From Escallonia rubra (Eukaryota > Streptophyta > Magnoliopsida > Escalloniales > Escalloniaceae), in assembly GCA_033065855.1 (NCBI GenBank), contig JAVXUO010002260.1, positions 211,118 to 275,117 on the forward strand: a DNA stretch of 64,000 bases. Direction: 5' to 3'. Below the pieces are notes generated by a model. That model saw nothing but the letters and a program-made list of their open reading frames with translations, made no database searches and was not told where the DNA came from. A program made the translations under genes and the position numbers. Position 1 is the first letter of the stretch. Each line of letters opens with the position of its first letter. This document shows positions 24,862 through 37,900 of this stretch, piece after piece.

Positions 24862-26429
24862 GGGGGCAGTAGCTATCTGTTGACAACTGGGTTTAGAGAG
24901 AAGTCAGAAAAAAAAATTTAGTCATACGCAGTGAATATTGGTTCAATGGATTTCAACTCGAGAAAGTACATGTCTTTCTTTCGACTAACAATCCTACCAT
25001 AAAGTCGAGAATGTGAGTCGAGTCTTTGCCCTCAAAAGCGTCGTATTCACAATTTTACAGTTGGAACATATATAAGGTATTCCAGGAACATTTAATGTAC
25101 TTGGTTCATGTCTGGGTTGAAATGACGCAATCGTATCAATACTGTGATCGCGTCTTTGGACAAAATATGGTTGCGCTTTAGGGGCATTCCATGTCTATAC
25201 TTTGGTAACTCTGACACATACATTGGTTTCTCCACTCCATATTTTGTAATAAGTACGCATATTCTGGTAATTCTGCACATAAATATAATCCTACATTCCC
25301 GGCCGAAATGGCCACTCTTGAGAGATGGACAGCTCTTGACTGTTCATGTTCCAAGAAGTTGGACCAAGAGTACGGATCTTAGACAGAAGAGAAACACTGA
25401 AAGATGGTGTTAATGGATTCCCACTATCTGGAGCCTTCTAGCACAAAGGTCATTGCCAGCCAGAATATGATGAGAAGCACGACACTTGCAGACAATGCTT
25501 CAACAATCATAAATGAATCATGTTCAACTAAATCGTACAGGTTCTGCCCAACAATTATGATCCATTCTTCAAATTCATGTAAGCTGCTACCGCTGCCAAC
25601 AATAAATTAAGCGTTCAAACACCACTTGGCTCCAGTTTTGGTATGTAACCCTGAACACAACCCATATCACATGCTCAACATTCGACTGGATCTAATTTAT
25701 ACGCTTACATCTCTTTCTATATTCTCTCACCTGCAAAATAATGGTCTTAAACGATGGCAGCACCTATCGATATAGCTAAAAACAGTAATATCTAACAAGC
25801 AACGTGTCCTTGATACTACTAGTAACTATACAACAATGTTGCCTACCTCTAACCTCGAGCAATCTTCCGTACATCACCACAAGTTCAGCCAGCCATATCA
25901 CTTTTTGAGCAATATATAATTGCGCCTTAAAAGAGAGTCGTACGTTGTTGTCCGCAGCCAATAGTATAATTAGCTAATTATACAAATGAGAGCCATATCC
26001 CTAATGCAAGTGATTCTCTCCAGATAGGGCGGTGAGGGATGGCATATTGGGGTACTATCAGTCTGGTTCCATGATGATGATCAGTCGAGAACTTTTTTGG
26101 ATGCTTGGAGTTTGGCACTGTTGACCAGGAGGGAATGGAGTCTCTTGAAGTTCCTTCTCTATAATTTGAAACTTAATTGTCAAGGGTAAAAAAGGTTTGC
26201 AGACTGTAGAGTATCTGGTGCGTGTATATTTGTGACTGAGTAAGAGGGGGGGAGATGAAAACGGAAGATTAGAAAACTCAATATCCTTTCAAGAAATATT
26301 TTCGAATCTACAGTCCTTCTTCACCTGCAAAGCCAACATGCAAAACCTTGTAAATTATCTGAATCTCAATATAGCCCACAGGTGACACTTGTGCTGTACA
26401 AAGATAATGCGCTTGGAGTTGCCATACCA

Positions 26430-29400
26430 CTATGACATGAGTTTTCCAGATAGAATCCCACTGAATATAATAGCGCCAAACCACTTATTGGACACGAATC
26501 TAAGAGAGCACAGAAAGGACAACCATGTAAAGAGTTCGCGAAGTAATTAAAATAGCAGTAAACATTTCTAGAGCTAGGTCAACACCACAAATACTCGGCA
26601 TTCAGTAGATAAAAGCGTATCCTAGGTTAATCATTTATGGGAAGCCTGAATTAGAGAATAATGCAAAGTTACAATCAAATCATAACCACCAGCACAAACT
26701 TTGTTGTGGAATAATAGCACCTTGGAAATTGATGGGGGTAAGACTACAAGTATTGGAGGCTAGCAAAGCTGTTGCCATAATTGAAGTGCAAGTGCTAATA
26801 TATATGCAACTTCAATGAAAGGACGAGAAGAGAAAAGAAGCAAGAGGGAAACATGATTAGCTTGGCAGGTAAATATCAAGATTACTTAGTATAAGCTCGT
26901 AGCACTACTTCTATGTAAAAAGTTACTGTACTGGTAAAAACAAGATGTAAATCCAGTTGAATAAACTAGAAAGCACATTACTTCTCAGCGTCCAAGATTG
27001 TTTGAAGAGCTCAGTAGAATGATATGATCTAGCTGACTAGGTAAAGATGTTCTCAAGGACGTTTCCCAGTAGAGAAAAACTAGGCTACCGTTCATTTACA
27101 AACACAATTTGCAGAACACGAAATACATCTACAATTTTTATAAATTAATATATACTTACTTTCTATTGCAATCGGCTCGAGATGATAGGTCAACCGTCAC
27201 AATTTGCCATGCTAATTGGCCAGATGCGGCTGCCAGAAAAACATAATATGGCCATCCTGCTCCATGGGAAAAAAGCAAGCGGTTTGTTACTGAAGCCAAC
27301 TGATTTCAGCAAAGTAGCAATTATGAAAATATTACCAATATCAGAGTTAAATCCACTAAGAGCGAGGCAACTAATGCAAGCTACTCCGAAGCCACTAACC
27401 CACTCCTTTGTTGAATCCCCGAACCTCAAGGCTGTAGATTTAACACCCACTTTCAAATCATCTTCTTTATCCTGAATGCACGGTTATGAATGCATACTAA
27501 GAAGTGAGAAAAAAAGCTGCTATGCGTCAGACTAGTTCCTCTCTCACAACCTCAGCAAGAATTTGGAACAAAAACTTCGGACACGTGCAGTATATGCTTG
27601 CATTATGCAATACATAGAAGGGCTATTGTGGGGCTAGGGCACAGGTAAGGAAAATAATGAGACATTGCATATGAATTGCTAGTCACAATGCGTTGTATAT
27701 GGTATCATAACGTTTACAACGCACCTTGAAATATGTTTGTCTTCTCCAATTTCTTTTAACTAAAAGCGATGCCTCTTTTCTTTATCAATGTGTCATATAC
27801 CTAAGCAGTGCCCTAAGAATAATTGCAAGTATTTTAACATGAGAACATTGTCTTTATGAGTGCAAAATATCCTACACGAGATCATATACAGACAACAGTT
27901 CACAAAGTCAAATGCACAAACAGATACATTCACACCTGACATGCAAATATTAACAATTTATGCAGTATCAAAATGCGTGAAGAATATAAGAAGCTAACAT
28001 AAGCTGAGAATGTACAGACATACGCCATGCAAAAGATAACGTAAACACAAACTTAAATAACGGTGACAAGAGCCCCACCCAAGCATAGTGCACGATTGAT
28101 GAGGTTCGTCAATAACTGGTACTAGAACATAACGCATATAAGCAATTATACGTATTACTTCCGTAAGATGCAAGTTAGCTTGCTAGTATGAGAACCAAGA
28201 ATTGGGTCCAAATCTCAGAACTCTGCACGACTGAACACACTCAAGGTCTGAGATCACATGATCAGCCAACTGCAAGTGGTAACATATTTCTGTTCTCTAT
28301 TTTATCCAGAAAATGGCTAAATTTTTTAACGATAACAGTTGTACCTGATGTGCATATATTGTATCATAGACAAGAGTCCAAAAGACCCCAGAAAGGTAAA
28401 GAGGAAGCACAACCACAGGATCAAGATTTCCTTTAACAGCAGCCCATCCAAGTAAGGCTCCCCAGTTAAAGGTTAAGCCAAGATAGGCTTGAGGCTGCAT
28501 GAACATAGTTGAATCGGATACATCCATTAGTCAATTACCCCACGCACTATTCATCAGAAAAACAGTGAAAAATAAAAATATATTCTTTAAAATACATTAC
28601 CCAAAATGTCAGTCTCTTCATGAGGGGATAGGAGAAGACCAGCAGCAAAGATGAAGCCCCCAAAATGCGGCTGTAAGAAGCAGATAATCTCAGTCAATTT
28701 GCTACTGGAACGACACACATCAGCTAGAGTTGATGAAGTCAAAATCACAAAGAAAACATGATGTGCAGGTCTCCACAACAATATACGCAAGAAGAATCCT
28801 TACAGTTGTGGTTTTGATGATCTACATGCTGTTAGTATCATATTTCTATCTCTGAAGAAGTAGCACTATATTGTTCTGCCTACCTACTTTTATAAAGCAA
28901 GATACAAAATCTGCAAAGCCGCTGTGGCACAGAATTAAAAAGAGGCAGATGCATGTCCCGAGCAGTTACATGCATTATCACTTCATGATATATCAATGAT
29001 CAATAATAACATAGTGAGGACATAGTATGTGTTTGCTCATACTTGATTTTCTTAAATCAAACAAGAAAAGAACCTCTAAACCGAGGCACACATCCTAGTT
29101 ATATAGCTACTGATATGCCATAGGAAACGTATAAAACTCTACTTACTGAACTAAAAACGTTTGGTTACTTTATCTCTAAGGTGATAGCCTAGTAGAGAAC
29201 CAGGTGATAGCCTAGTGGTGAAGGCACCTTCCATGTGCAAGGTCACAGATTCAGTTCTTACGGAGGGTTAGATGTTTGCAGTAAGGGAATTTCATAATTG
29301 CGTCAAAAAAGAAAAAAATAGTATCATTTTCGCTTACGAAGGGTTCTACATAGTTTGACTTAGAGAGGGAACATCCATAGCCACATTTCTGCTTTTCTAT

Positions 29401-32400
29401 CCTCTGTCTTCTTACGCCCGTTGAATTTAAATTCAAGAAACCCTATCTCATTACAACACCAAGGTCACTACCCCTCCTTCTAATACATGATCATATGCTG
29501 TAGTCTATAACATTGAAGGTTAAAGTCTTCTGTAAAGCCGAAACATGCAAAAGAAACTAGATCCTCATCAGATCTTCCAAAGAAACCTAATCAGTACGGT
29601 ACCAGTTCGCAGTCCCACTGCATCGTAGTAACTGGTAAGTTACTTCTCTGGGCAGGAAGACATATATGGAATCAGAGGATGGAACTAGACTAGGTTTAAC
29701 TAGTTGCTTAATTGGTTACAGGATTGTCCAATGATATTCTCGTTCATTACCGCTGATGATGATTTATAACCACGAAGCTGATAGCAATGGCGAACATGAT
29801 ATCAACAGACATAGCAATACGGCATGCCTAAGTTCATGTGGTGCCTCGGCATAGCCAAACACATGATATATAATATTCTTGGGCAGATTAAAAGCCAACA
29901 CAAATTCCTTTCAACACACAACATATCCTATTCATTATAGCACATGATTATACACATTGAAGTAAAGAATTTGCAAGCTATTAAGAAAATCCAATCAGAC
30001 AAAAGCACAAAATCCTACGTATTGTTGCAGAAGGAGATTCCTACAGCAATCAAAGCAAAAACAACACGAACCTATAGTTATTAAGTTGAAGGAGAATCCC
30101 AAGACCCAAAAGCAATTGAAAGCCGAGAAAGCAAATCCCTTCAAATGGGGTTAATGCACCACTGGCAACAGGTCTCAACTTGGTACGCTCTACCTGCACT
30201 AAACAATGTTCTATAATAAGAAAATTGTACCATATTCATTATTGGACATTATACACATTGAAGTAGAAAATTTTCCAGTTATGAAGACAATGTGTTGAGA
30301 CAACACACACACACACACAGAGAGAGTGAGAAGAGAGAGAGAGAGAGAGAGAGCATAAATATACAAGCGGAGCCGCATATCTGAGTTATAAGCAGGTCCA
30401 AATTTAATCACGATCCACCCTTGTTGACTGCCACACAACAGAGAACTAGATATTACAACTTAACTTGCTACTCTTTTAAGTGAAATTCTAATAGCAGGGA
30501 AAACAGTTGCAATGCATATATCAATTAAGTAGACATTGTCGCTTCAAAAATCCACAGCAGGCAGTTGAAACCTAGGGGCTGCAAAGACATAGATGAAAAC
30601 CCTGGCCAGACATTATTTACTTTCGCGATTGTTCAATATTCACTGGCAGGATAAGTAAGAGAATGTGTCAGTGATTCAAGACATCAGTGATAATGGTTGA
30701 TCGAGATGCAAAGAGAGAAAGGGAAGTCACGTCTAACAGAGATGCAATAAATGTTAAAAGAGTGCTCAACTGGGGCAAGCCTCCTAGGAATACAACAATG
30801 GGGCAAAGCGTCTAATAATATTGGTGGATCACAAACCACAAGCAGTTAGAGAGGATACGGTTAAAGCCATTACTGCAACACTTCAGTCCAAGCAATCCAA
30901 GCATGCATTTGAATCTGAAGTAAGAAATGGTCAAATCCATAGCTAAAAACTCTATAAATTATCCCATGTGTCATTCCACAAACACAACAAATACCAAATT
31001 GATTCATCTTTCTTCTTTATCAGGAATTACCTATTTTTTAAGGGCCCAATAAATTTATTGTAAAAACTCTTCCATGACTTGGGACACCAAGCCTGATGTA
31101 GGAAATAACAATATATAATAGCGATAAACAACTCTCCTATTACCTTTTTATCAATGTCCTGATCAAGGAGATCATTAATGGTACATCCAGCACCTCTTAA
31201 GAGCAAAGCTCCACAACCAAACAGCATCAACATTTTGATGTTTGGGAGGTTCCCAGGGGAAGCTGCCAAGGTAATTGACCTAGCAAAAGAGATGAGTTGG
31301 TGAATAAAAATTGAAGAGCGGTCAGCAACATTCACATAGCCGACATAGTTTAATGATGATCTAAACAACAAAGGATATGAGAATTTGTGATGCCAGATCA
31401 AAAAAGTACTTCCGCAACTGCAACTATATCAGCAAGAACTTTGTAGCAAGATGGACGACGGCAAAAAAACAAACAATTCATTGAAGCATCGCCTACTAGG
31501 AACAAAAACATAAGATTCACATAGCTGAAAGGGGTGAACCTGCAAACACTCCTTCGCGGTCCCACCTTTTGCTTCAGTTGTCACCAAGGATGACAGGGGA
31601 CTCCCCACCTAAGAATAATTCGCGCATCACATGCTGATATGTCGTCACGGGTTAAATCGACATACGCTGACGTATCGTAACAAAATTGAGGAAACTAGGT
31701 AGTTTTAAGAGGTTCTTATATATGTTAGAAGCATGATTCATGTCCATAAATATACATACTTCTTGGTATAGAAACATAATACACATATACACGCACACAC
31801 ACAAACGCACTCTTAGATACGCTACTACCATTTCAATCAAACCAGCAAACAGAAGATTCAGAATCCTTGGTTTACATCTTCTGTCTCACGCCATATATTC
31901 AATAGGTCTTACTTACAGTAACGAAATCCTACCATCTTATAAGATAATAAAGCATCAGTAAATAACGTTATAAAACAATGTAACCTGTAGAGGTCAAATA
32001 TGCAAACATATCAGATAGTCCTACAGCAGAAGTAGCCCCTCCTGCTCCAACATGTCCCAGCGGTGTTATAAGTTGCCCCAAATTCAAATGAAAGAAAGTG
32101 TTCCAGATCACCATATATACCAAAAAAGTCTTAAGAAAACTCCAAGCATCCAATCTGTGTCACATACATGTCAGGGCATCTCCAGTGTAAAGTGACCATC
32201 ATTCCGAAAATTCTGACTTACACTACCTCTACGCGATTAATGCCATCAATTAGACGGAATATGTGTCACACATCCATCCATTAAGCGTTCAGAAGTCACT
32301 TCCGTTGAATCTTCTTAGTAAGCATGTACACATTCGACCTTCTCCACCCTCCATCATCTTTTGATACCTTTAACACTTCGCTAAGGCCTATTCTCTCTTC

Positions 32401-33225
32401 AGAATAATCAAGGCTCTGCTTTAGATAGGTTTTTGATTAAAATCCTTTCCTGCCCTCGCCCCAAATTTCTGTCAGTGGTTAAATCATTTGACTAGACAAA
32501 TTACAATCATGTCAAGCTAACAACCTATAATACTTAACTTTCACTACCTCTCTTCCATAACTTCTGTCCCCATTGACTTTTCGTATGATTCTAGGACAAG
32601 ATTCGAACATCCAAACATTGAGTGAACTCTAATAATAATCTCAAATGAAAAATTATCTTTCGACAAGTCAAACTAGTGTAAAAATGAATTAGTAAGGTCA
32701 ATGTTTTCATGTTCTCATGCCATTAATTTTCTTTCCATCATCCAACAAGAACTGTAATTACAGACATTAGATTCTAAGTCAAAGTTTTTCTAAAGCTTAC
32801 CACATACATGGCCAAGCGAGCAACCATGTCCCGATCGGCTTGTCCAGCCGCGCAAGGTGCGCGTAAGGCTTAGCTTTTTTCGGAAGGTACAGATCAATCC
32901 ACGAAGCCTTGTCACCAACCTTCTTCGGGCCTCCGCCGCCGCCGTTTCCCCCGACATTTTCGCCGTTCTTGTCCTCCTCCTCCTCGCTTACACGATGCCG
33001 CGTGGAAATGCCAGCGTTTTGACCTAGTGCGGTAGAATTGGAGCTAGCGAACCATGCCACGTGGGAATTGGGGGTGTAATGATCGTGTTGTTTGAGCAAA
33101 TTGAGCAAAGGGTGTGGGGACTGCGTGATCGGTGGATGGAGTAAGAGGGATTGAGTGACGGCTATGTAGGAAGGATGGGATTTTTGGAACTTACGACAGG
33201 CTCGAGAGAGGCGGAATAACGCCAT
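26430..33225 (-). CDS. COQ2: 4-hydroxybenzoate polyprenyltransferase, mitochondrial (COQ2/PPT1), 401 aa
   Basis: Exons in transcript order: 33225-32801, 31279-31144, 30193-30072, 28670-28601, 28494-28345, 27471-27336, 27256-27160 and 26499-26430; 1206 nt, all in phase, stop TAG at 26432-26430. The enzyme attaches the polyprenyl chain to 4-hydroxybenzoate in ubiquinone synthesis at the inner mitochondrial membrane. Both Asp-rich prenyl-diphosphate/Mg-binding motifs of the UbiA family are intact: NDLLDQDID (residues 177-185) and DTIYAHQDKED (295-305). Several hydrophobic helices follow, for example LLLVFSYPL and [13 protein letters not shown]. The first ~100 residues are rich in Arg, Ser and His with few acids at the start, as expected of a transit peptide. 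Length is close to Arabidopsis PPT1. The first ATG is used; upstream sequence is CCA-rich and non-coding. Confidence 0.95.
29203..29300 (+). mobile_element. tRNA-derived SINE-like head in a COQ2 intron
   Basis: TAGCCTAGTGG (29208-29218) fits the Pol III A box and AGATTCAGTTC (29247-29257) resembles a B box, about 30 bp apart as in tRNA-derived SINEs. A partial duplicate of the A-box region (GTGATAGCCTAGT) lies just upstream at about 29181. The downstream A-rich string near 29305-29320 could be the tail. It lies in the intron between exons 3 and 4, opposite to the gene. No clear target-site duplication was found. Confidence 0.5.
30301..30352. repeat. CA/GA microsatellite
   Basis: A CA run followed by a GA run lies inside the 31143-30194 intron of the COQ2 gene. 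Simple repeat; no function assigned. Confidence 0.85.
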
Positions 33226-34939
33226 TAATGGCGTATACGAAGAGCGACGCTCCCTTCTGCTGCAGTATTATTTTCCTTCGGTTGATGTTTAGAGGAAGAA
33301 AAACCGCCCCTGAAGGAGTTAATTGCACATAGAACCTCATAATTTTGGGGTAAGTACACAAAACATTTGACAGACTTTAATTTTTTGTTCTCGTCACCCC
33401 GAACTTCCATTTTGGTCTCGATGCCCTATTTGACGGTTGAAATATAAATTAAATCAGAGTCCATTAAATTTCGTAAGAGAAAATAATAATTTGTGTCAAA
33501 ATCCTTTTTCTTCAAAATCGACGACCGCCCCCTACGACCCCCTAATATCCTCCGTAAACATGCCACCACCACAACCTCCACCAAACTGTCATCACCAAGA
33601 CCACCACAAGCCCGTCATCAATCCGCCACGACCTACACCAAGAGCATCTCACAATTGCCACCAACAAGACCACACAAACCTGCCACCACCTCAAACTCTT
33701 CCTGACCTCCACCAAGAGCACCACAGGCCGCCAGCAAAACCACAAACCCTAAATTGTGGACTTGATTGAGCATTTAAGGTGAGCATCGGGAGAAAGTGGA
33801 TGAAACCCTATAAATTATACAGGGAGAGTGGCAGAATGATGAGAGGGGTGGGGGTACTCGATGACGTGATTTTTTTCCGTAACGATGATGCTGCCATCTA
33901 GACTTTTACTGTTAATTATTTAATTTGCCCTTCAAAAACAAACAAACACCCAATTTATTCTAAGTTCTTATAAAGCACCGATTTAGAAGTTAAGGCGGTG
34001 GGAACTAGAAAGCTAAGAAAAAATCTGGGATATTTAAGGCACACGACACTAAAGCTATGGGATTTTGCGCACAATTAGTCCCAAGGATTATTGAAAATTT
34101 CAGACTTATAAAGTCAACTTGACTTTAACTTTGACGTTGAATATTAATAAGCTTGAACCGGAACTGAACCGACTCGCTACATCCTCATGTTTTATATAAA
34201 TAGTGTCCTGTTCGAAATATTGGAATAGGATCACCGCTTCACCTATCTAATGCTCCTGTTTTCATGCACTACACTTATTTTCGAACCGAATTTCGAACCG
34301 TTTGTCGCGAAAAGATTAATCAAGACAATGTAAAGATGACTACAAACATACCCTTTTGTATGTCTTGACTGAACTGAATTATAATTAGTTACTGAGTCAA
34401 CTAGCATATCTAGCTTTTGACCCACGTTTAAGTTCAAAGGTTGAACTGGCCGAGAAGCTGTTTTATGTTTTTCTTGCATTCGCTGCTCTGGTACATGTTA
34501 GAAGGTCCAATTCGAAATCAATTGTCAATGGATGGTTATATATATCGGATTATACGCATTATGTTATCAAGCATGAATACTTGCCTGTATTTTTCTTCCC
34601 CTGCATACAAGAAGAGAGGGCTTAGCAAGGTTGCCTGGAAATCAGAGATGACAAAAGGGTCCATAATTGTAGTTCTAATCTTTTCAGGGGACACTTTGAA
34701 GGGCATTGTGTTTACCAGATGAATCAGCATTGTACAACGTAGGAATCTAAGACACATTCTACAACAGTCTTTTACACTTCAGATAGGAGGATCGGATCAA
34801 AATGTTTGATTAAGGATCAAGAAAGGTAGGCAATCATTTACAATGAGACAGATCACAAATACTCATGTACAACTGGGCAGTGTTTTTCCACTCATTCAGA
34901 CTAGAAATGCTGAATGACCAAGGACAGAGAATTTCAGAC
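33226..34939. other. Spacer: COQ2 promoter side and 3' side of the DUF547 gene
   Basis: Both flanking genes are on the minus strand, so this contains the COQ2 5' UTR/promoter (left) and the DUF547 gene 3' UTR (right). A CCA-rich low-complexity stretch (about 33550-33740) ends with AAACCCTAAA at 33743-33752, a telo-box-like string. The Pro/His-rich open frames here are composition artefacts. No other gene was recognised. Confidence 0.5.
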
Positions 34940-37900
34940 CTACCATGGCTTCTCTGTTAAATCTTTGGAAAACACGTACCTAAATCTTGAGCTATAAGGC
35001 AACCACTCAATGATCTGAGATACTTTCTTGTTTTTACATTCGATGCATTTCTCTATCGAATCTCGGAGCTTCTGGTCAACATTTTCGGTAACCCACTTGA
35101 GAAGATTCTCTGAAGCAATAGAGGCTTCCTTTCCAAATCTTTCCAGCAACTTGGGTAAGAAAACCTTCTTCGACTTCTTCACGACTATGTTTGCTTGAAG
35201 GAACTCCTTTTTTGCCAATTCAAGTTCTTCTTGAATGTTTGAAGCCGTGTAGACTTTTAGCTACCAAAGAAAAGAATATAATAAAAAACAGGCAATACAT
35301 TTTCGTAAATGTTATTTGCACCCTGAAAAATAGAATGCACTTCTAATATGTGTAATGTGGAGTCACCATGGTTCAGTTTTATTTATTTAAGTGCAAATGT
35401 CAATTCCATGAAAGTGGGGACAACCCTCCCCATACTTTGAAATGGCAGGAACCTTCATGGACTGGGCCACCTTAAATGTCAATTCCACACATATATTCAA
35501 CTCTGATTGAGATGTGCGTTCAAGGAAAATCTTCCCGGAAGCGAATGCAAGGATGACTCGCTCAAATCGGTCAGTTTCTGGATTATGTTTTCAGATGGGA
35601 AAAAAAGAAAGACAGGCAATTACAGTTTAGTAAAATGTCAATGGAAGCAGAAGAACAGCTGTCTGTGAGGAATCCATGCAGTCCATGACAAATCATCTGG
35701 TGGTCAGGTGTATCATACTGCTTCAGGCTCCTTCGAAAAAATTTAAGATTTAACATTTCAAATTCAGTCAGGGCATTTTCTAAGGCTAGCCCTTTCTCAA
35801 AGCAGTTTTGGCTTTTGCCAACGCAATGTTTGCCTTGGAGCGGTTGTACCACCTGCTTCTGAACAGCTTTGGCAAAAGCTTTATATGCTTTGGCATTAGG
35901 CTGGCCTTTTCTTTAGTATAATATCTAGATCAAAAGGCGCCAACAAGGCACAAACACGATTAAAAGTGATAGACAAACACCCCAATGATTTGCCAAATGC
36001 AATAGAGATGAGTGTAAATTGGGAATCAAGAACCAAAACTTGGCCGAAGTTTGGGTGGGCTAACAAAGATTTGAGTCTCGTGCATTCATGCTCTTAGTAT
36101 ACTATTTTAACAATGTAATGGAGTAAATAAGTTGTATAAGAGCCAGATGTTACCACAGGATCAGAAAAAGCTCCAGTACACAGGGCAAAGCAAACAAGGG
36201 GTTGAGAAATTTGAAGACTGAACTTTGAACTGATAAGTTGTCTTTCTTCTCCAGATTTTTTCCTCAAGGCAGTTGACAGGATGGTCTCAAGCCACTGTAA
36301 GGTGTCCAGAAACAGATTTAGAAACAAGAAGGAAAGCTTTTTGTTAAGAATGTGCATAAATCAATCTTTCGTTTACCACGACAAGGAAAAGAAAGGGGTT
36401 GTAATATTCAAAATATCAAATGAATTACCAGCTGCATCAGAATTGGAATTGTTCAGCAAAATTATTTAGTTAAAACTAATGACTATATGAGCTGATTCTA
36501 ATATAGAAGACTGTCCGGTGCTTATGTAGGTTTGACTATATGAGCTGATTCTATATAGAAGACTGTCCAGTGTTTATGTAGGTTTTTTCTATATAAAGTC
36601 ATTTTAATCGCTAATAAAAGTTATTGGCTAATTGTTCAACAAAATTATTTAGTTAAAACTAATAACTATATGAGCTGATTCTAATATAGAAGACTGTCCA
36701 GTGCTTATGTAGGTTTGACTATATGAGCTGATTCTAATATAGAGGACTGTCCAGTGTTTATGTAGGTTTTTTCTATATAAAGTCACTTTAATCGCTAATA
36801 GAAGTCATTGGCTACAACTTCATTGTCATGTCTTCATCTTATGCTCCACATAACTGATATGAAAAAAAATGCATATTAATCACTATATTGAAGACTAACA
36901 ACGGATGGAAAAAGCAGATTCAAAATTTGAACTAGGAGATCCGCAAAAAGATACAGTGTTGCATACAGAGACATCCACAGTAGATGTTTCCTTCCTTTTG
37001 ATAATGAATAACTGTCCAATTTTTCCATACAATCCACATACTGTGCAGTATAAAAGCTATGTTATTTAATGCCACTTAAAAGCAGGTGGAACACCAGAAA
37101 GGCAGAAACCTGTTACCCTTTTCTCTACAAATGAATTTATTCAGAAGATTCACTTCAGAACAGGAATGCATGTATTTCTGTGCCGTGTGTATGTCTATTC
37201 TAACAGATTAGACTAGCGTCATACCTTCCCAATTCGCGGTGTGCGGAAGCAAAATATTGACTGCTCAATTGCACTTGCACTTATAACTTGGCCACCAATA
37301 TTATAAGCAGCCTGCACTATACAGAGAAACCCACCAATAATTGACAAGTGAACAGAGAAACTAGGAAAATAATTAGAGAATAAGCAAATTGGCATTTTAA
37401 AAGCACTAAATAGTCCACAGAAGTCTTTCTGGGAAAGTCAATACCATTTTAATTCAGACTCTGTAATGAAGAAATTCACTTGAAAAGGAAAATGGAAATA
37501 TTTGGTTATTTTATCCTTTACTGGTTCACTTTTACTGTTGAGCAAAGATGATCATGACGGGTTTGCGCGTTTAATTTATTCATTACAAAGAAAACCTGTG
37601 ACCCTGGATTAGATTGCATACTATAAATAGAAACAAGCAATGATGGACTAGATATGAAAATTTTCAGTAGCATAGAACACTTGATTAATTCATAGGGGTC
37701 GATAAATTTAGCAATTAACAATGAGATCCCTGCAAAACTAATGCAATGTGTGAAATTATTTGAAAAGAAACCACTAAAATTAGTTATAAACAAAGAATTG
37801 CACTACCTTGTGAAACAAGGCTAACCTTCTCAGAGAGCTATGAGGTATTCCATATGCTAGATATGCCTGCAGGATTGGTAAAAATACGTGAAAAATGGTG

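Larger units (their letters stand above)
21781..26429. other. Repeat-rich intergenic spacer
   Basis: This lies between the Agenet gene's promoter and the 3' end of the COQ2 gene. It holds an AT microsatellite, a Stowaway-like element, a two-copy 126-bp repeat, C-rich runs and sequence at about 23870-24590 that could be an old LINE fragment (a typical 3' end such as ATAAATGAAATATTTTT reads on the minus strand). The part next to 26430 must include the COQ2 3' UTR. No conserved coding exon was recognised. Confidence 0.55.

Noticed and set aside
35583..35852. 89-codon minus-strand frame in the DUF547 gene
   Set aside because: It falls in an intron between two well-supported exons that join in phase without it; no DUF547 similarity.
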